Below, in pieces: positions 37,295-46,723 of a DNA stretch of 64,000 nt. The stretch covers positions 496,001 to 560,000 of the forward strand of contig OZ242357.1 in NCBI GenBank assembly GCA_965208815.1. The letters are read 5' to 3'. Source of the DNA: Bin55 sp009840545. GTDB taxonomy: Bacteria > Pseudomonadota > Gammaproteobacteria > Pseudomonadales > Azotimanducaceae. Both the position numbers and the translations under genes were made by a program. How positions within the stretch are numbered: the first letter of the stretch is position 1; each line of letters starts with the position of its first letter. The notes under the pieces were generated by a model that saw nothing but the letters and a program-made list of their open reading frames with translations, was not told the DNA's origin and searched no databases.

Positions 37295-38451
37295 GCTCGA
37301 TCGAGAATTAAATCGGTGACTATTTGAACAACCTTGTCTGCATCTTCGAGCGATAGATTGAGAGGTGGAAGGAGTCGGATGACTGAGTCTGCGGCCACGT
37401 TGAGCAAGAGTCCTCGTTCCATCGCACTCAATACCAGCTCCGTGCAGGGTTCATTCAATTCCACTGCAACCATCATGCCTTTGCCCCGAACGTCTTTCAC
37501 TTGATTGCATCCTTTCAATGCATCCTTGAGGCGCGACACCATTCTGGATCCTGTTGAAGCTGCTTGGTCTATCACACCGCTGGTTAATTGATCGAACGTG
37601 GCGATCCCAGCTGCGCACGCAAGCGGATTGCCCCCAAACGTTGTTGCGTGCGTACCAGGGACAAGGGTGTCCGCAGCGATGCCCCGTGCCAGACAAGCAC
37701 CAATGGGCACACCGTTAGCAAGTCCTTTTGCAGTCGTGACCACGTCCGGATGGATCGATGTGTGTTGAAACGCGAAGTACTTACCGGTTCGACCATTACC
37801 CGTTTGAACCTCGTCCAGCATTAGCAACCATTCCGACTTGTCACAAATTTCGCGTAACCGAACCAGATAGTCGTCGTTCGGGATTCGAACTCCTCCTTCG
37901 CCCAATACCGGTTCAACGAGAATGGCTACTACAGAGTTTGAGCTTGGCAACTCAGAGATTGCGTCTACATCGTCGTAGGGAACTTGAACAAACCCTTCAA
38001 GTAGAGGTTCAAAACCACGTTGTATCTTTTGGTTTCCTGTAGCTGCAAGCGTTCCCAAAGTTCGACCGTGAAAACTACCTTCCATGGTTATCACGGTTGG
38101 ATTCTCGATTCCCCGATCATTCCCATAGCGTCGAGCAAGCTTCAGCGCTGCCTCATTTGATTCTGCTCCGGAGTTGCAAAAGAAGACACTGTCCATTCCA
38201 GATATTTCGCATAGTCGCTCAGCGAGTGCTTCTTGCAGCGGAATTCCGTAGAGGTTGGATGTGTGCAGAAGTGTGGAGGCTTGAGCCTCGATCGCTTTCG
38301 CGACTGCAGGATTCGCATGCCCCAGACCGCACACTGCAATTCCTGCTAAAGCATCAAGATACTTCTTGCCGTTATCGTCTTCAAGATAAGAACCGTTGCC
38401 GCGAACGAAGCTAACGGGATAGCGGTTATACGTCTGCATTATCCCCGACAT
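37291..38451 (-). CDS. argD: Acetylornithine aminotransferase (PLP)
   Basis: Class III aminotransferase making N-acetylornithine in arginine synthesis, possibly also succinyldiaminopimelate. The 386-residue protein shows LDALAGIAVCGLGH, FFCNSGAESNEAALKLARRY, SFHGRTLGTLAATGN, LMLDEVQTGNGRTGK and the PLP lysine in TTAKGLANGVPIG. FGGNPLACAAG follows. Starts are possible at 38451 (MSGIMQ) or four codons later. It is the first gene of argD-argF. Confidence 0.95.
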   Translation of the reverse strand: MSGIMQTYNRYPVSFVRGNGSYLEDDNGKKYLDALAGIAVCGLGHANPAVAKAIEAQASTLLHTSNLYGIPLQEALAERLCEISGMDSVFFCNSGAESNEAALKLARRYGNDRGIENPTVITMEGSFHGRTLGTLAATGNQKIQRGFEPLLEGFVQVPYDDVDAISELPSSNSVVAILVEPVLGEGGVRIPNDDYLVRLREICDKSEWLLMLDEVQTGNGRTGKYFAFQHTSIHPDVVTTAKGLANGVPIGACLARGIAADTLVPGTHATTFGGNPLACAAGIATFDQLTSGVIDQAASTGSRMVSRLKDALKGCNQVKDVRGKGMMVAVELNEPCTELVLSAMERGLLLNVAADSVIRLLPPLNLSLEDADKVVQIVTDLILDRA

Positions 38452-38656
38452 GATTTTTTGTCCATGAAATTGAGTTCTTTCCCATTGATTCAGCTCACGA
38501 GATCCCGTAGTGAACTTGAAAAATGAGAAAGGTAGTTTACTGACAGTTGCGGGTCAGTACGGTTGCCTGCTTTCCTGAGGTGCTGTCGAGGTTCCTAGAT
38601 TGCTCATGAACTGATGTGCTAACGGGTGGATTGAACACACACCCAGTTTTTTTCGG

Positions 38657-39805
38657 CTAAGCGGAAGACATCGCGGCTACAACAAGTCGGTCGAGTCCCT
38701 GCCGTAGCAATTTTCTCGGAGCGGCAAAGTTCAAGCGAACAAAACCGGGTGTACCAAATTCTGTCCCATCGGACAGTCCTAAACCATGTCGTTCAAGGTG
38801 GGCGGCTATATCCGGCACGCCCATGCCACGACCATCAAGCCAGCACAGGTGCGTACCTTCAATTCGGAACGCCTCGATTGTTGACAATGAATCAATCGTT
38901 GTAAGTACAAGATCTCGGTTCAATCGGAGATAAGCGGTGAGTTCTTGCACCCACGAGCTTGTGTCGTTATAAGCCGCGATGCCAGCGGCGTACGAGAGTG
39001 GCGACCCACTAGGCATGGTTCGTTCGACTAGCACCTCGAAGCGTTGTCGAAGTGTTGGATTTGGTATGACTGCAATTGCCGAAAGGAGTCCCGCCACGTT
39101 GTATGTTTTTGTGTGCGAGATTAGAGTTATTGAGTTATTGGCAATCTCAGAAGCAAGGCTAGCGATAGGAATGTGTTCGCAAGCGGGCTCGAGGACCAGC
39201 CCCCAATGAATCTCATCGGAAATCAATAAAGTCTCGGTTTCCGCGCAAATCGATCCGAGTTTTCTGAGCTCGGATTCGGTGAAGACGCGACCAGTGGGGT
39301 TTTGAGGATTGCAGAAAAGCAATGACGAACAATTCTTCGCTTTGTTAGCGATGTCATCGAAATTCATTTGCCACATGTCATTTTCGAGGACCAATGAAGA
39401 ATAGACACCCCGTCTGTGACTCTGGACAGGCACTTCGAGAAATGGCGGGTATACCGGAACGGGTATCAGGCATTGGTCGCCTTCAGAGCCCACAGATCGG
39501 ACGCTCAGATTCAGTCCGGGAACTACAGCCGTTATTGGAATTACCCATTCTGGATCGACAGCCCAATTGAATTGCCGTGCAATCCAGGCGACGAAGGCGT
39601 CTTCAAGATCCTGCGGAGCGGAGGTGTAGCCGAGAATCGGATGTTCTAGTCGTTCGCGAACAGCGTCAATAATGAAATGGGGAGTAGCAAAGTCCATGTC
39701 TGCAACCCAGAAGGGGAGCACGTCGCGGTCTGCATACTTGCTCCACTTGACACTGTCCCAGTTCTTGCGATCGATGACGGAGTCGAAGTCGAATATCTGA
39801 GTCAC
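38657..39805 (-). CDS. PatB/MalY-type PLP C-S lyase (cystathionine beta-lyase-like aminotransferase)
   Basis: Class I/II aminotransferase fold, 382 residues. Typical MalY/PatB features are LPFWVADMDFATP at the N-terminus, CNPQNPTGRVFTESEL, ISDEIHWGLV, and the PLP lysine in LISHTKTYNVAGL. The C-terminus (FVRLNFAAPRKLLRQGLDRL) is also typical. Members cleave cystathionine or other cysteine conjugates to a thiol, pyruvate and ammonia. About 200 bases separate it from the argD start on the same strand, and that gap holds no clear feature. Confidence 0.9.
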   Translation of the reverse strand: MTQIFDFDSVIDRKNWDSVKWSKYADRDVLPFWVADMDFATPHFIIDAVRERLEHPILGYTSAPQDLEDAFVAWIARQFNWAVDPEWVIPITAVVPGLNLSVRSVGSEGDQCLIPVPVYPPFLEVPVQSHRRGVYSSLVLENDMWQMNFDDIANKAKNCSSLLFCNPQNPTGRVFTESELRKLGSICAETETLLISDEIHWGLVLEPACEHIPIASLASEIANNSITLISHTKTYNVAGLLSAIAVIPNPTLRQRFEVLVERTMPSGSPLSYAAGIAAYNDTSSWVQELTAYLRLNRDLVLTTIDSLSTIEAFRIEGTHLCWLDGRGMGVPDIAAHLERHGLGLSDGTEFGTPGFVRLNFAAPRKLLRQGLDRLVVAAMSSA

Positions 39806-39922
39806 AAAGCCTTGTCCATCATGGGCTTGTCCTTTTGGTCTACAAGGACCTTAGGAGTTCCACGAGACGCTGATGCAAGTTTGCGTTTTAAGTTGAGAAA
39901 AATTCAATCTAAGGCAGCTTGA

Positions 39923-41038
39923 CTATTGGTCCAGAGGGCGACCGTAGATATCAAATTCGTCGTACTTCAACCAAGTGGGATCGTAGTTTTCGTCGCGATC
40001 AAATCTTGGCGCGCTGCTCCATTGCTCCCGCACATCGGTGTAGTCCTTCGGAAGTTCTCCAGAGGACCGTTTCGACAGTTCGTCATGCAGGACAGCCATG
40101 ACTCTTGCAAGTGCCGGAGGCATTTCAGGATGATCGCCCTTGAACGACTGCTGGAAGAAAGGTTCCTCTCCCTTGTCGGAATCGTGGCGGAACGCAGTAC
40201 GTGAATAGTCTCGTTGCTCCGATCGATCCTCTTCGTTCATCGATGCCTCCACGGTTCGGCCGACTGGTACCACCGGTACATATTCACCTTTGTTTTGAAA
40301 ATTCGCCGGTTGCAGATGATCGGGCAAGCTGCCGGAACCAACTGTGATCGAACCTTTGTCGCAGCGGACCCAGAATCCAGCTGGCTTTCCGTCGGGAAAC
40401 GCATATCTGGGAGGATTGACGAATTCTTCAGCAAAGGTGTAGTCAACACCCTTTAGATCGTCGCGATACTTGTCCGAGAGGGCCCGAGTCGAGACGATGT
40501 GTCGGGTACACATTACCCATTCAGGCGACATCCAGACGAACCGAGGCATGGTTCTTTGCGCCATCTCATCATGGGTGAACCGCAGTGTCTGTGCAAGAGC
40601 CGGATGGGATGGAATAGAACCCTCAAATTGCCACCTTCCTACCTTGACGAGTCTATTCTGCGCCGACGCCACAATTTTGGGATCGCGGTTGTCGTATTGG
40701 ATCCGTGCCAAGTTGCTCATCAAGGAGTGGTCACCAACAACCTTCAAGTCGCACTGTTGTGCCGGAAGTTCACCCTCGTTTACAAAGACTGTGGCGTTCT
40801 CAAAAACGGCGTTCCATGCCATCCGTCCTCCGCATCGCAGGTATGCTGGGGCGTTTACCGCCACTTCACATACCGTAAAGCTGCCAAGATCCGCTAACTG
40901 GCTTGCTCGCCTGCGCGTTTCCGAGTTCAGCACCCGTCGAATTTCTTCGATCCATTCTTTCGACAGAAACACTAGCTCACCAATGCCACTCGCCATAGCC
41001 GCTAGCAGAGTAGACGAAGTCTCAGGTCCGTAATTCAT
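39923..41038 (-). CDS. Conserved hypothetical protein, possibly SCP2-like in its N-terminal half
   Basis: A 371-residue soluble protein without signal peptide that I do not firmly recognise. The N-terminal 150 residues (ELVFLSKEWIEEIRRVLN, then alternating strands including NATVFVNEGELPAQQCDLKVVGD) recall an SCP2 sterol-carrier layout, a weak likeness. The second half has MPRFVWMSPEWVMCTRHIVST, and the C-terminus is acidic and rich in Asp and Tyr. I chose the ATG at 41038 over a TTG at 41065. The gene stands alone between the PatB gene and grxD. Confidence 0.6.
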   Translation of the reverse strand: MNYGPETSSTLLAAMASGIGELVFLSKEWIEEIRRVLNSETRRRASQLADLGSFTVCEVAVNAPAYLRCGGRMAWNAVFENATVFVNEGELPAQQCDLKVVGDHSLMSNLARIQYDNRDPKIVASAQNRLVKVGRWQFEGSIPSHPALAQTLRFTHDEMAQRTMPRFVWMSPEWVMCTRHIVSTRALSDKYRDDLKGVDYTFAEEFVNPPRYAFPDGKPAGFWVRCDKGSITVGSGSLPDHLQPANFQNKGEYVPVVPVGRTVEASMNEEDRSEQRDYSRTAFRHDSDKGEEPFFQQSFKGDHPEMPPALARVMAVLHDELSKRSSGELPKDYTDVREQWSSAPRFDRDENYDPTWLKYDEFDIYGRPLDQ

Positions 41039-41192
41039 AGGGTCGCTTTGTATACAGTTGCTCAAATGATAAGCACGGCTTGTTTTTCGATCGAAAATGG
41101 GGCGAGTCGACTCAAACCTAGAAGAGCATTTCGGAGATTCCTACTTGCTGACAGTAGAATAGTTAAAGAAATGTATCGGATTAGGCTCACTC

Positions 41193-41531
41193 ATGACAGA
41201 CGACATTCAAGCGGCAATCAAAGATCAGATATCCAACAATCCTATTCTTTTGTATATGAAAGGATCGCCAAATGCACCTCAATGTGGCTTTTCCGCAAGG
41301 ACAGTTCAATGTTTGATGGATTGTGGACAGCGCTTCGCCTATGTCGATATTCTGAGCAATCCTGCAATACGGCAAACCTTGCCCATTGTTGCCAATTGGC
41401 CGACGTTTCCACAGCTCTACGTCCAAGGTGAGCTGATTGGGGGATGCGATATCGTTTCGGAGATGCACGAGAGCGGCGAACTGAAACCGTTATTGGATTC
41501 CGCCGCTGAGCAGACACAAGAATCCGACTGA
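41193..41531 (+). CDS. grxD: Monothiol glutaredoxin (Grx4/GrxD type)
   Basis: Carries and delivers 2Fe-2S clusters in the cytoplasm, usually with BolA. The 112-residue protein has the monothiol CGFS site near residue 31 (GSPNAPQCGFSARTVQ). WPTFPQLYVQGELIGGCDIVSEM completes the glutathione site (TFPQ, GGCD). Length and layout are normal. ATG at 41193. Confidence 0.96.
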   Translation: MTDDIQAAIKDQISNNPILLYMKGSPNAPQCGFSARTVQCLMDCGQRFAYVDILSNPAIRQTLPIVANWPTFPQLYVQGELIGGCDIVSEMHESGELKPLLDSAAEQTQESD

Positions 41532-41719
41532 TATACATCAACTGAAGTCATCGCCAATACAACTGGAGAGACGAATCCGGACAGTGTGTGACCGCTAGCT
41601 TCAACTACAGCAGGTTCACGTTGGTTAAGCTCCATCAGTTAAACGGCTAGCGCATTTACAAAACAGTTCTCAAACGCCGCTGAGACGGCAGTGTGCGGAC
41701 TATCTTAGGAGGAATAACC

Positions 41720-42229
41720 ATGGGGAAAATTTGGAACTTTGGCATCGGGATCATATTGTTCTTCGCGATGTCTGCTAACGCATCCGAAATCGAAGACCTC
41801 GATTGGCTGACAGGTACTTGGGTTGGCGATTTTGGGCCAATGGAACTTGAGGAAACGTGGAACGAACCCAAGGCAGGATCGATTCAGGCGTTGGTCCGAA
41901 TGCGAAGCGGAGAGGAAATGATGATGGTCGAGATAGTCGTCATCGAAGAGCACGAGGACAGTTTCCGGTTGCGATTTCAGCAGTGGGGTCCGGGCATGGA
42001 ACCAGGTGAATACGGCAGGCAGTCAATGCGTTTGGTCGATACCAAAGAGCAAATGATTGCATTCGAGGCAGAAGATGAGGGACCGCTGAAGAAACTGAGC
42101 TACCAACGTAAGTCGGAGGATGAACTTGAGATCGCAGTCGTGAACGCCGAAGATGAAGAACACGTCATGGTGCTCAACAGTTCAGATTCCCCTGTGAAGG
42201 AATCGAATTCGAACGAGGACAGTGACTAG
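41720..42229 (+). CDS. Exported DUF6265-like protein
   Basis: A protein of about 169 residues with a short signal peptide (MGKIWNFGIGIILFFAMSANAS). It continues with IEDLDWLTGTWVGDFG and LEETWNEPKAGSIQALVRM, the pattern of the DUF6265 calycin-like family. The C-terminus is strongly acidic. Periplasmic, function unknown. The ATG at 41720 has a near-perfect TTAGGAGG ribosome site, which rules out the GTG 27 bases upstream. Confidence 0.78.
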   Translation: MGKIWNFGIGIILFFAMSANASEIEDLDWLTGTWVGDFGPMELEETWNEPKAGSIQALVRMRSGEEMMMVEIVVIEEHEDSFRLRFQQWGPGMEPGEYGRQSMRLVDTKEQMIAFEAEDEGPLKKLSYQRKSEDELEIAVVNAEDEEHVMVLNSSDSPVKESNSNEDSD

Positions 42230-42277
42230 AGGGATTCGCACACTCTCATTGCGAGCAGGATGCAATGTCTGGCCCTC

Positions 42278-42889
42278 CTAGTATTCAGTTGGCCAGATCG
42301 GCTTGAAATCTGAACGATTCATGATGTTGCAAAACAGCTCTGCCGTCACTACCGCATCGTAAGTCGCTGAGTGCGCACGCTCAGAGTCGTATTTCACCCC
42401 AGCTCGGTCGCATGCTATTCGAAGAACTGAGTGTCCAAAAGTCAGCATAGATAGGGAAGCAGTATCCAGCACGGTAAAGGGGTGGAATGGATCTCGCCCA
42501 ATGGAGTTTCTGTCTTGTGCTGCCTTCAAGAACTGGCGATCAAAGTGCGCATTGTGACCGGTAAGCAGAGCTCGTTTGCAGTTGTTCTCTCTCAGCTCTT
42601 TTCGGACTAATCTAAAACACTCACGAATGCATACATCCTCGGGTTGTGCTATTCGCTGCGGATCGTACGGATCGATTTGATTGAAGTTCAAAGACTCTGT
42701 GTCCACTTCAGTAGATTCATGAGGTGCGATCGACCAGGTGCTCGTACTCTTATGTTGTAGGGAGTCGTCGATCCAGTCCAATGTGACAACCGCCAATTCA
42801 AGCAACGCGTGGCGGTTTGCAATTACACCGGCTGTTTCCACATCAACGACGACTGGCAGAAATCCTCTGAATCGGTCACTAAGTTCCAT
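42278..42889 (-). CDS. rnt: Ribonuclease T
   Basis: A DEDD exoribonuclease that trims the 3' ends of tRNA and other stable RNAs. The 203-residue protein shows VVVDVETAGV (first Asp, Glu), LLTGHNAHFDRQFLKAA (middle Asp) and the last motif HSATYDAVVTAELF (His, Asp). FHPFTVLDTASLSMLTFG is typical of RNase T as opposed to DnaQ. Length is normal. It is divergent from the 43106 gene. Confidence 0.94.
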   Translation of the reverse strand: MELSDRFRGFLPVVVDVETAGVIANRHALLELAVVTLDWIDDSLQHKSTSTWSIAPHESTEVDTESLNFNQIDPYDPQRIAQPEDVCIRECFRLVRKELRENNCKRALLTGHNAHFDRQFLKAAQDRNSIGRDPFHPFTVLDTASLSMLTFGHSVLRIACDRAGVKYDSERAHSATYDAVVTAELFCNIMNRSDFKPIWPTEY

Positions 42890-43105
42890 GGGGAAGACTT
42901 CACACCAATCAAGTCAAAGTGTAACCGACGAGCAAAATCGCACACATCTTGATTGCTTGATGAATCGTTGCATTCGATTGAGCATTGCATATATATAAAC
43001 GTACAGTAATACACCTTTTTGTGAGTTCCACTGATGTAATCTGTAACGGAAGACAGGTTTTGACCATCTAGGATATGGTCTAAGGTAGCGATAGAGGGAC
43101 TTGGA

Positions 43106-45154
43106 GTGAGTTCATCCGTAAACCAGAAAGTTCGTACATTTGGGTTTGTTGCGTTTGGATTAGTAGTCGGAGCCGTTTTGGCTACGGTCGTGTTCATGGC
43201 ATTACCCGGTTCCAATGACCAATTGGAAGAGTCACTAGCAGAGGGTCAGCCTTTCAGTACGGACGGCAACGAAGTGCAAACTGGTGCAGCCAAGAGTGGT
43301 ATTCAAACCTCCAATGCATTTGGAGATTTCGGCGCAGTCGGTGATCTAGGCGACATCTCGACCATCGAGAGCGCATTCGAACGCACCTTCAAGATGCACG
43401 GATTCTTGATGGGAGCAGACGAAAGTCAGCTTAACGAGCACCTGACACATTCATCGGAAATAGCTACACCTTCAGTCAGAGACGAGTTTCAATCCGCAGT
43501 TGCACAGAGACTCGCTGAATTCAATCCCCAAAGGGCTTTAAAGAGCATTAGGTCGCTGCCGAACGGCCAAGATCAGGCTTTGTTAGCGACTGTTTTTGGT
43601 GAGTGGTCGCGCAGCGATTTGGATGGAGCTCTGGCACAAGCCAAGACCTTGAGTGAATCGGAGCGACTCGCGGCACTGAACGGCATTTTGACGAGCCGAG
43701 GAGATTTGTCGGACAGCCTCCAACAGCAGATAGCGAAGCAGCTAGGGCACGAACAATATGCGATGCAGACTCAAAGCTCTGCAACAGTTGGGTCGTCTGG
43801 TGGAGACCCAAGAGACGCTTGGAACGCCCTAGTGAATGACTCCTACGAGGATATCGCTCAAATCGGATCTCTAGTGCAGATAGCTCAATCTCTCGTTCAA
43901 CAGAACGGAATGGAAGCACTAGATTGGATTAGAAATTCACTGATCGACGATACGGTTCTTGAGGCTACCGTCCGATCCGTATTGCATCACGTGGCTCTAT
44001 CAGATCCTCAATCGGCCTTTCGACAAGCACAGTCTCTAACTCGAGACTCCCAAGATGTCGCGCTACCAACGATAGTAGAAATGTGGGCTAGGTCCAATCC
44101 TCTTGTCGCGATGGATACGCTCTCCAACCTCAAGAACGCATCCCAAAGGAGTCGCCTACAAACGACTTTGTTCCGTGCCTGGGCGGAGAGCGATCCACAG
44201 GATTTATTCGACAGCCTCGAGCGGTTACCTGAAGCCATCCGTTCTAAAGCCGAACAACAAGCTATGCTTGCGGTAGCCCGAACCGCACCAAGCAATGCGG
44301 TTGCATACTTGGCCGACTTGCCAGCGGGAGATCGACAACGAGACTTGGCGTTGGAGATTGCAGAACACTGGTCCAAGAGCGACATCTACGCCGCTCTAGA
44401 CTGGGTGCTATCCGATCAAATCTCCAGCGAATCGACTAGACGGAGAGCCCTAACCGAAGTATTGCGCAATCTTGTCGATGTGGACCCCACCTTGGCATTT
44501 CAAACCGCACTGAAGCAGGAGCCATTGACCAAGTATGGACGGGGCCTAGAAGCTATGGTTATCGAACAAATAGCGCGAAGCGACATAGACACAGCGATTT
44601 CGTTGCTGTCTCAAGTTCGAGCGGGACGTACCAAACTTCATGCCTATATTGCCGCTGGTCGCGCTCTGGTACAGAACGGGGGCTATGACAGAGCGCTTAG
44701 GTTGGGTCAGCAATTGCCGAATGAAGATCAGTCGCGCTATCGACACAGCGTCTTGTGGAGTTGGGCAGAGTCGGATCCAGAAGGATTGCTCGCTTCATTG
44801 GAAGAGTTGCCTTCCGAGGATGCCAAAACTCAAGCAGCGATGGGACTAATCATGTCGAATTTCCGCCATAACGCTCTGTCCGGTGAACAGATGGAATATG
44901 TCTCAAGTATGTTGCCCAAAGGATCTGGTAACACCTACTCGTTCACTACCGAGGGGGGAGGAGTAGTCAGCACCGAATTGTCGGAGCAAGTTTCTGCTCG
45001 AATGATGCAAGTGATCGAACAAACTTTGGCGGATAGGGCTGTGGACATAACGGTGGATGGTGCGGAGCCGAAGGTGATTTTTATGACCGAAGAGATCCAA
45101 GTTTCTAATCCAGAGGTAGAGACAGTAGAGGTAATAAGGAGAGAAGAGGAATAG
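43106..45154 (+). CDS. Membrane-anchored helical-repeat protein, paralogue of the protein at 58417-60258
   Basis: A 682-residue protein of unknown function. It has one N-terminal membrane segment (FGFVAFGLVVGAVLATVVFMA), so the rest is probably periplasmic. The body is a solenoid of helical pairs of about 33-35 residues sharing the pattern W-(A/S)-x-S-D-P/I-x-x-A-L (for example LFRAWAESDPQDLFDSLERLP, HWSKSDIYAALDWVLS, LWSWAESDPEGLLASLEELP). The C-terminal 70 residues are Glu-rich. The start is GTG at 43106 after GAGGGAC. A likely terminator follows at 45214. A second, colinear member of the family is in the same window. Confidence 0.8.
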   Translation: MSSSVNQKVRTFGFVAFGLVVGAVLATVVFMALPGSNDQLEESLAEGQPFSTDGNEVQTGAAKSGIQTSNAFGDFGAVGDLGDISTIESAFERTFKMHGFLMGADESQLNEHLTHSSEIATPSVRDEFQSAVAQRLAEFNPQRALKSIRSLPNGQDQALLATVFGEWSRSDLDGALAQAKTLSESERLAALNGILTSRGDLSDSLQQQIAKQLGHEQYAMQTQSSATVGSSGGDPRDAWNALVNDSYEDIAQIGSLVQIAQSLVQQNGMEALDWIRNSLIDDTVLEATVRSVLHHVALSDPQSAFRQAQSLTRDSQDVALPTIVEMWARSNPLVAMDTLSNLKNASQRSRLQTTLFRAWAESDPQDLFDSLERLPEAIRSKAEQQAMLAVARTAPSNAVAYLADLPAGDRQRDLALEIAEHWSKSDIYAALDWVLSDQISSESTRRRALTEVLRNLVDVDPTLAFQTALKQEPLTKYGRGLEAMVIEQIARSDIDTAISLLSQVRAGRTKLHAYIAAGRALVQNGGYDRALRLGQQLPNEDQSRYRHSVLWSWAESDPEGLLASLEELPSEDAKTQAAMGLIMSNFRHNALSGEQMEYVSSMLPKGSGNTYSFTTEGGGVVSTELSEQVSARMMQVIEQTLADRAVDITVDGAEPKVIFMTEEIQVSNPEVETVEVIRREEE

Positions 45155-45213
45155 ATGGACTCAATTGTGGCTTGTTGAAGCCCCGACGGGATCTCAAGCC
45201 AAACATTAGCCAG

Positions 45214-45259
45214 GGCCGATAGTTTGGGAGTTGTTGCACTCCGTGACTATCGGCCTTTC
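45214..45259 (+). terminator. Probable intrinsic terminator
   Basis: GGCCGATAGT (45214-45223) pairs perfectly with ACTATCGGCC (45246-45255), and an inner GGAGT/ACTCC stem lies inside the loop. TTT follows and the run is short, so efficiency is uncertain. It lies 60 bases after the helical-repeat gene. The rest of the gap to argG (45155-45505) holds only the argG promoter region. Confidence 0.6.
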
Positions 45260-45474
45260 CCATTGGCGAATCAAGTCTAGAAACTCACATCCGCACCAAT
45301 GTGTTGCAACTAAGGCTAGATTGAACCCTATGGAGTACCCGCGAACTCTCGCAATGCCCATTCACAGCAGAGTCCAAAACCACTGCGTTTCCTGTACCAC
45401 TTCGACCTAGGTTAGTTTCAGATTCTCCAACTCATTGCACTCTGACGGGTCGACGAAACGACAAATTGCGCTTC

Positions 45475-45480
45475 TATAAT
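45475..45480 (+). promoter_or_regulatory. Candidate -10 box of argG
   Basis: TATAAT, 25 bases before the argG start codon. No good -35 is seen at normal spacing. An ArgR box could not be recognised by eye. Confidence 0.4.
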
Positions 45481-45505
45481 CGGTCAGCAAAACAGGTGGA
45501 TTGAC

Positions 45506-46723
45506 GTGGCGGACAAGGTCGTACTTGCATATTCAGGCGGGCTGGATACGTCTGTAATCTGTCGGTGGCTACAAGACACCTACCAGAAAGAGGTTGTCAC
45601 ATTCACCGCGGACATCGGTCAAGGCGAGGAGGTCGAACCAGCTCGAGCGAAAGCCGAAGCTCTTGGGGTAAAGCAGATCTTCATTGAGGATCTGTGCGAA
45701 GACTTTGTTCGAGACTACGTATTTCCGATGTTTCGCGCAAACACTGTCTATGAAGGCGAGTACTTGCTAGGGACGAGTATTGCACGTCCGCTCGTCGCGA
45801 AACGCCTGGTTGAAATTGCACAAGAAACCGGTGCAGAAGCAATCTCACACGGAGCGACAGGAAAGGGGAACGACCAGGTGCGATTCGAAATCGGCGCTTA
45901 CGCATTGGACCCAGATATCAACGTCATTGCTCCCCATCGAGAGTGGGACCTCAATTCTCGTGGTGCACTCATGAAGTACTGCGAGGAGAGGCAGATACCC
46001 GTTGAGTTCACTCGCGGCCACGAATCTCCCTATTCAATGGACGCCAATTTGCTTCACATCTCCTATGAGGGAGGTGAGCTTGAGAACCCCAACATTGAAC
46101 CCAACGAAGCAATGTGGCGTCGCACGGTTTCTATCCAAGACGCTCCGAGTGAACCTGAACGCATAACCATTCGGTTCCAAAGGGGGGATCCTGTTAGCGT
46201 CAATGAAGTTCAAAGCATGACTCCTGCCTCCATCTTGAATACTTTGAATGAGATTGGTGGAAGAAACGGAATCGGGAGAAGCGACATTGTCGAGAACCGA
46301 TTCGTTGGTATGAAGTCTCGTGGTTGCTATGAGACACCCGGAGGAACCATTCTCTTAAAAGCACACCGAGCCATGGAGTCCATTACGTTGGATCGCGAAG
46401 TTACACACCTGCGCGATGAACTGATGCCGCGCTATGCAAAGTTGATCTACAACGGCTTTTGGTGGTCTCCTGAACGACTAGCGCTTCAGAGCTTTATTGA
46501 CAAAACTCAGGAACCGGTTTCAGGCGTCGTTAGTTTGAGTCTATGTAAGGGAAATGTAGTGATCATTGGTCGTGAGTCTGAATCGAGTCTTTACGACACA
46601 ATGGCTGTTACTTTCGATGAGGACGAAGGAGCATACGATCAAGCCGATGCGACGGGGTTCATTCGTCTAAACGCGTTGCGGCTTCGGACGGGTGCAAGAT
46701 TGGGCCGAAAACACGGCAGCTAG
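45506..46723 (+). CDS. argG: Argininosuccinate synthase
   Basis: Condenses citrulline and aspartate with ATP, the seventh step of arginine synthesis. The 405-residue protein opens with the ATP pyrophosphatase loop VLAYSGGLDTSVI and continues with EAISHGATGKGNDQVRFE and SRGCYETPGGTIL. Length is normal. The start is GTG at 45506 after AGGTGG. The stop overlaps the convergent nth gene by four bases. Confidence 0.97.
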   Translation: MADKVVLAYSGGLDTSVICRWLQDTYQKEVVTFTADIGQGEEVEPARAKAEALGVKQIFIEDLCEDFVRDYVFPMFRANTVYEGEYLLGTSIARPLVAKRLVEIAQETGAEAISHGATGKGNDQVRFEIGAYALDPDINVIAPHREWDLNSRGALMKYCEERQIPVEFTRGHESPYSMDANLLHISYEGGELENPNIEPNEAMWRRTVSIQDAPSEPERITIRFQRGDPVSVNEVQSMTPASILNTLNEIGGRNGIGRSDIVENRFVGMKSRGCYETPGGTILLKAHRAMESITLDREVTHLRDELMPRYAKLIYNGFWWSPERLALQSFIDKTQEPVSGVVSLSLCKGNVVIIGRESESSLYDTMAVTFDEDEGAYDQADATGFIRLNALRLRTGARLGRKHGS

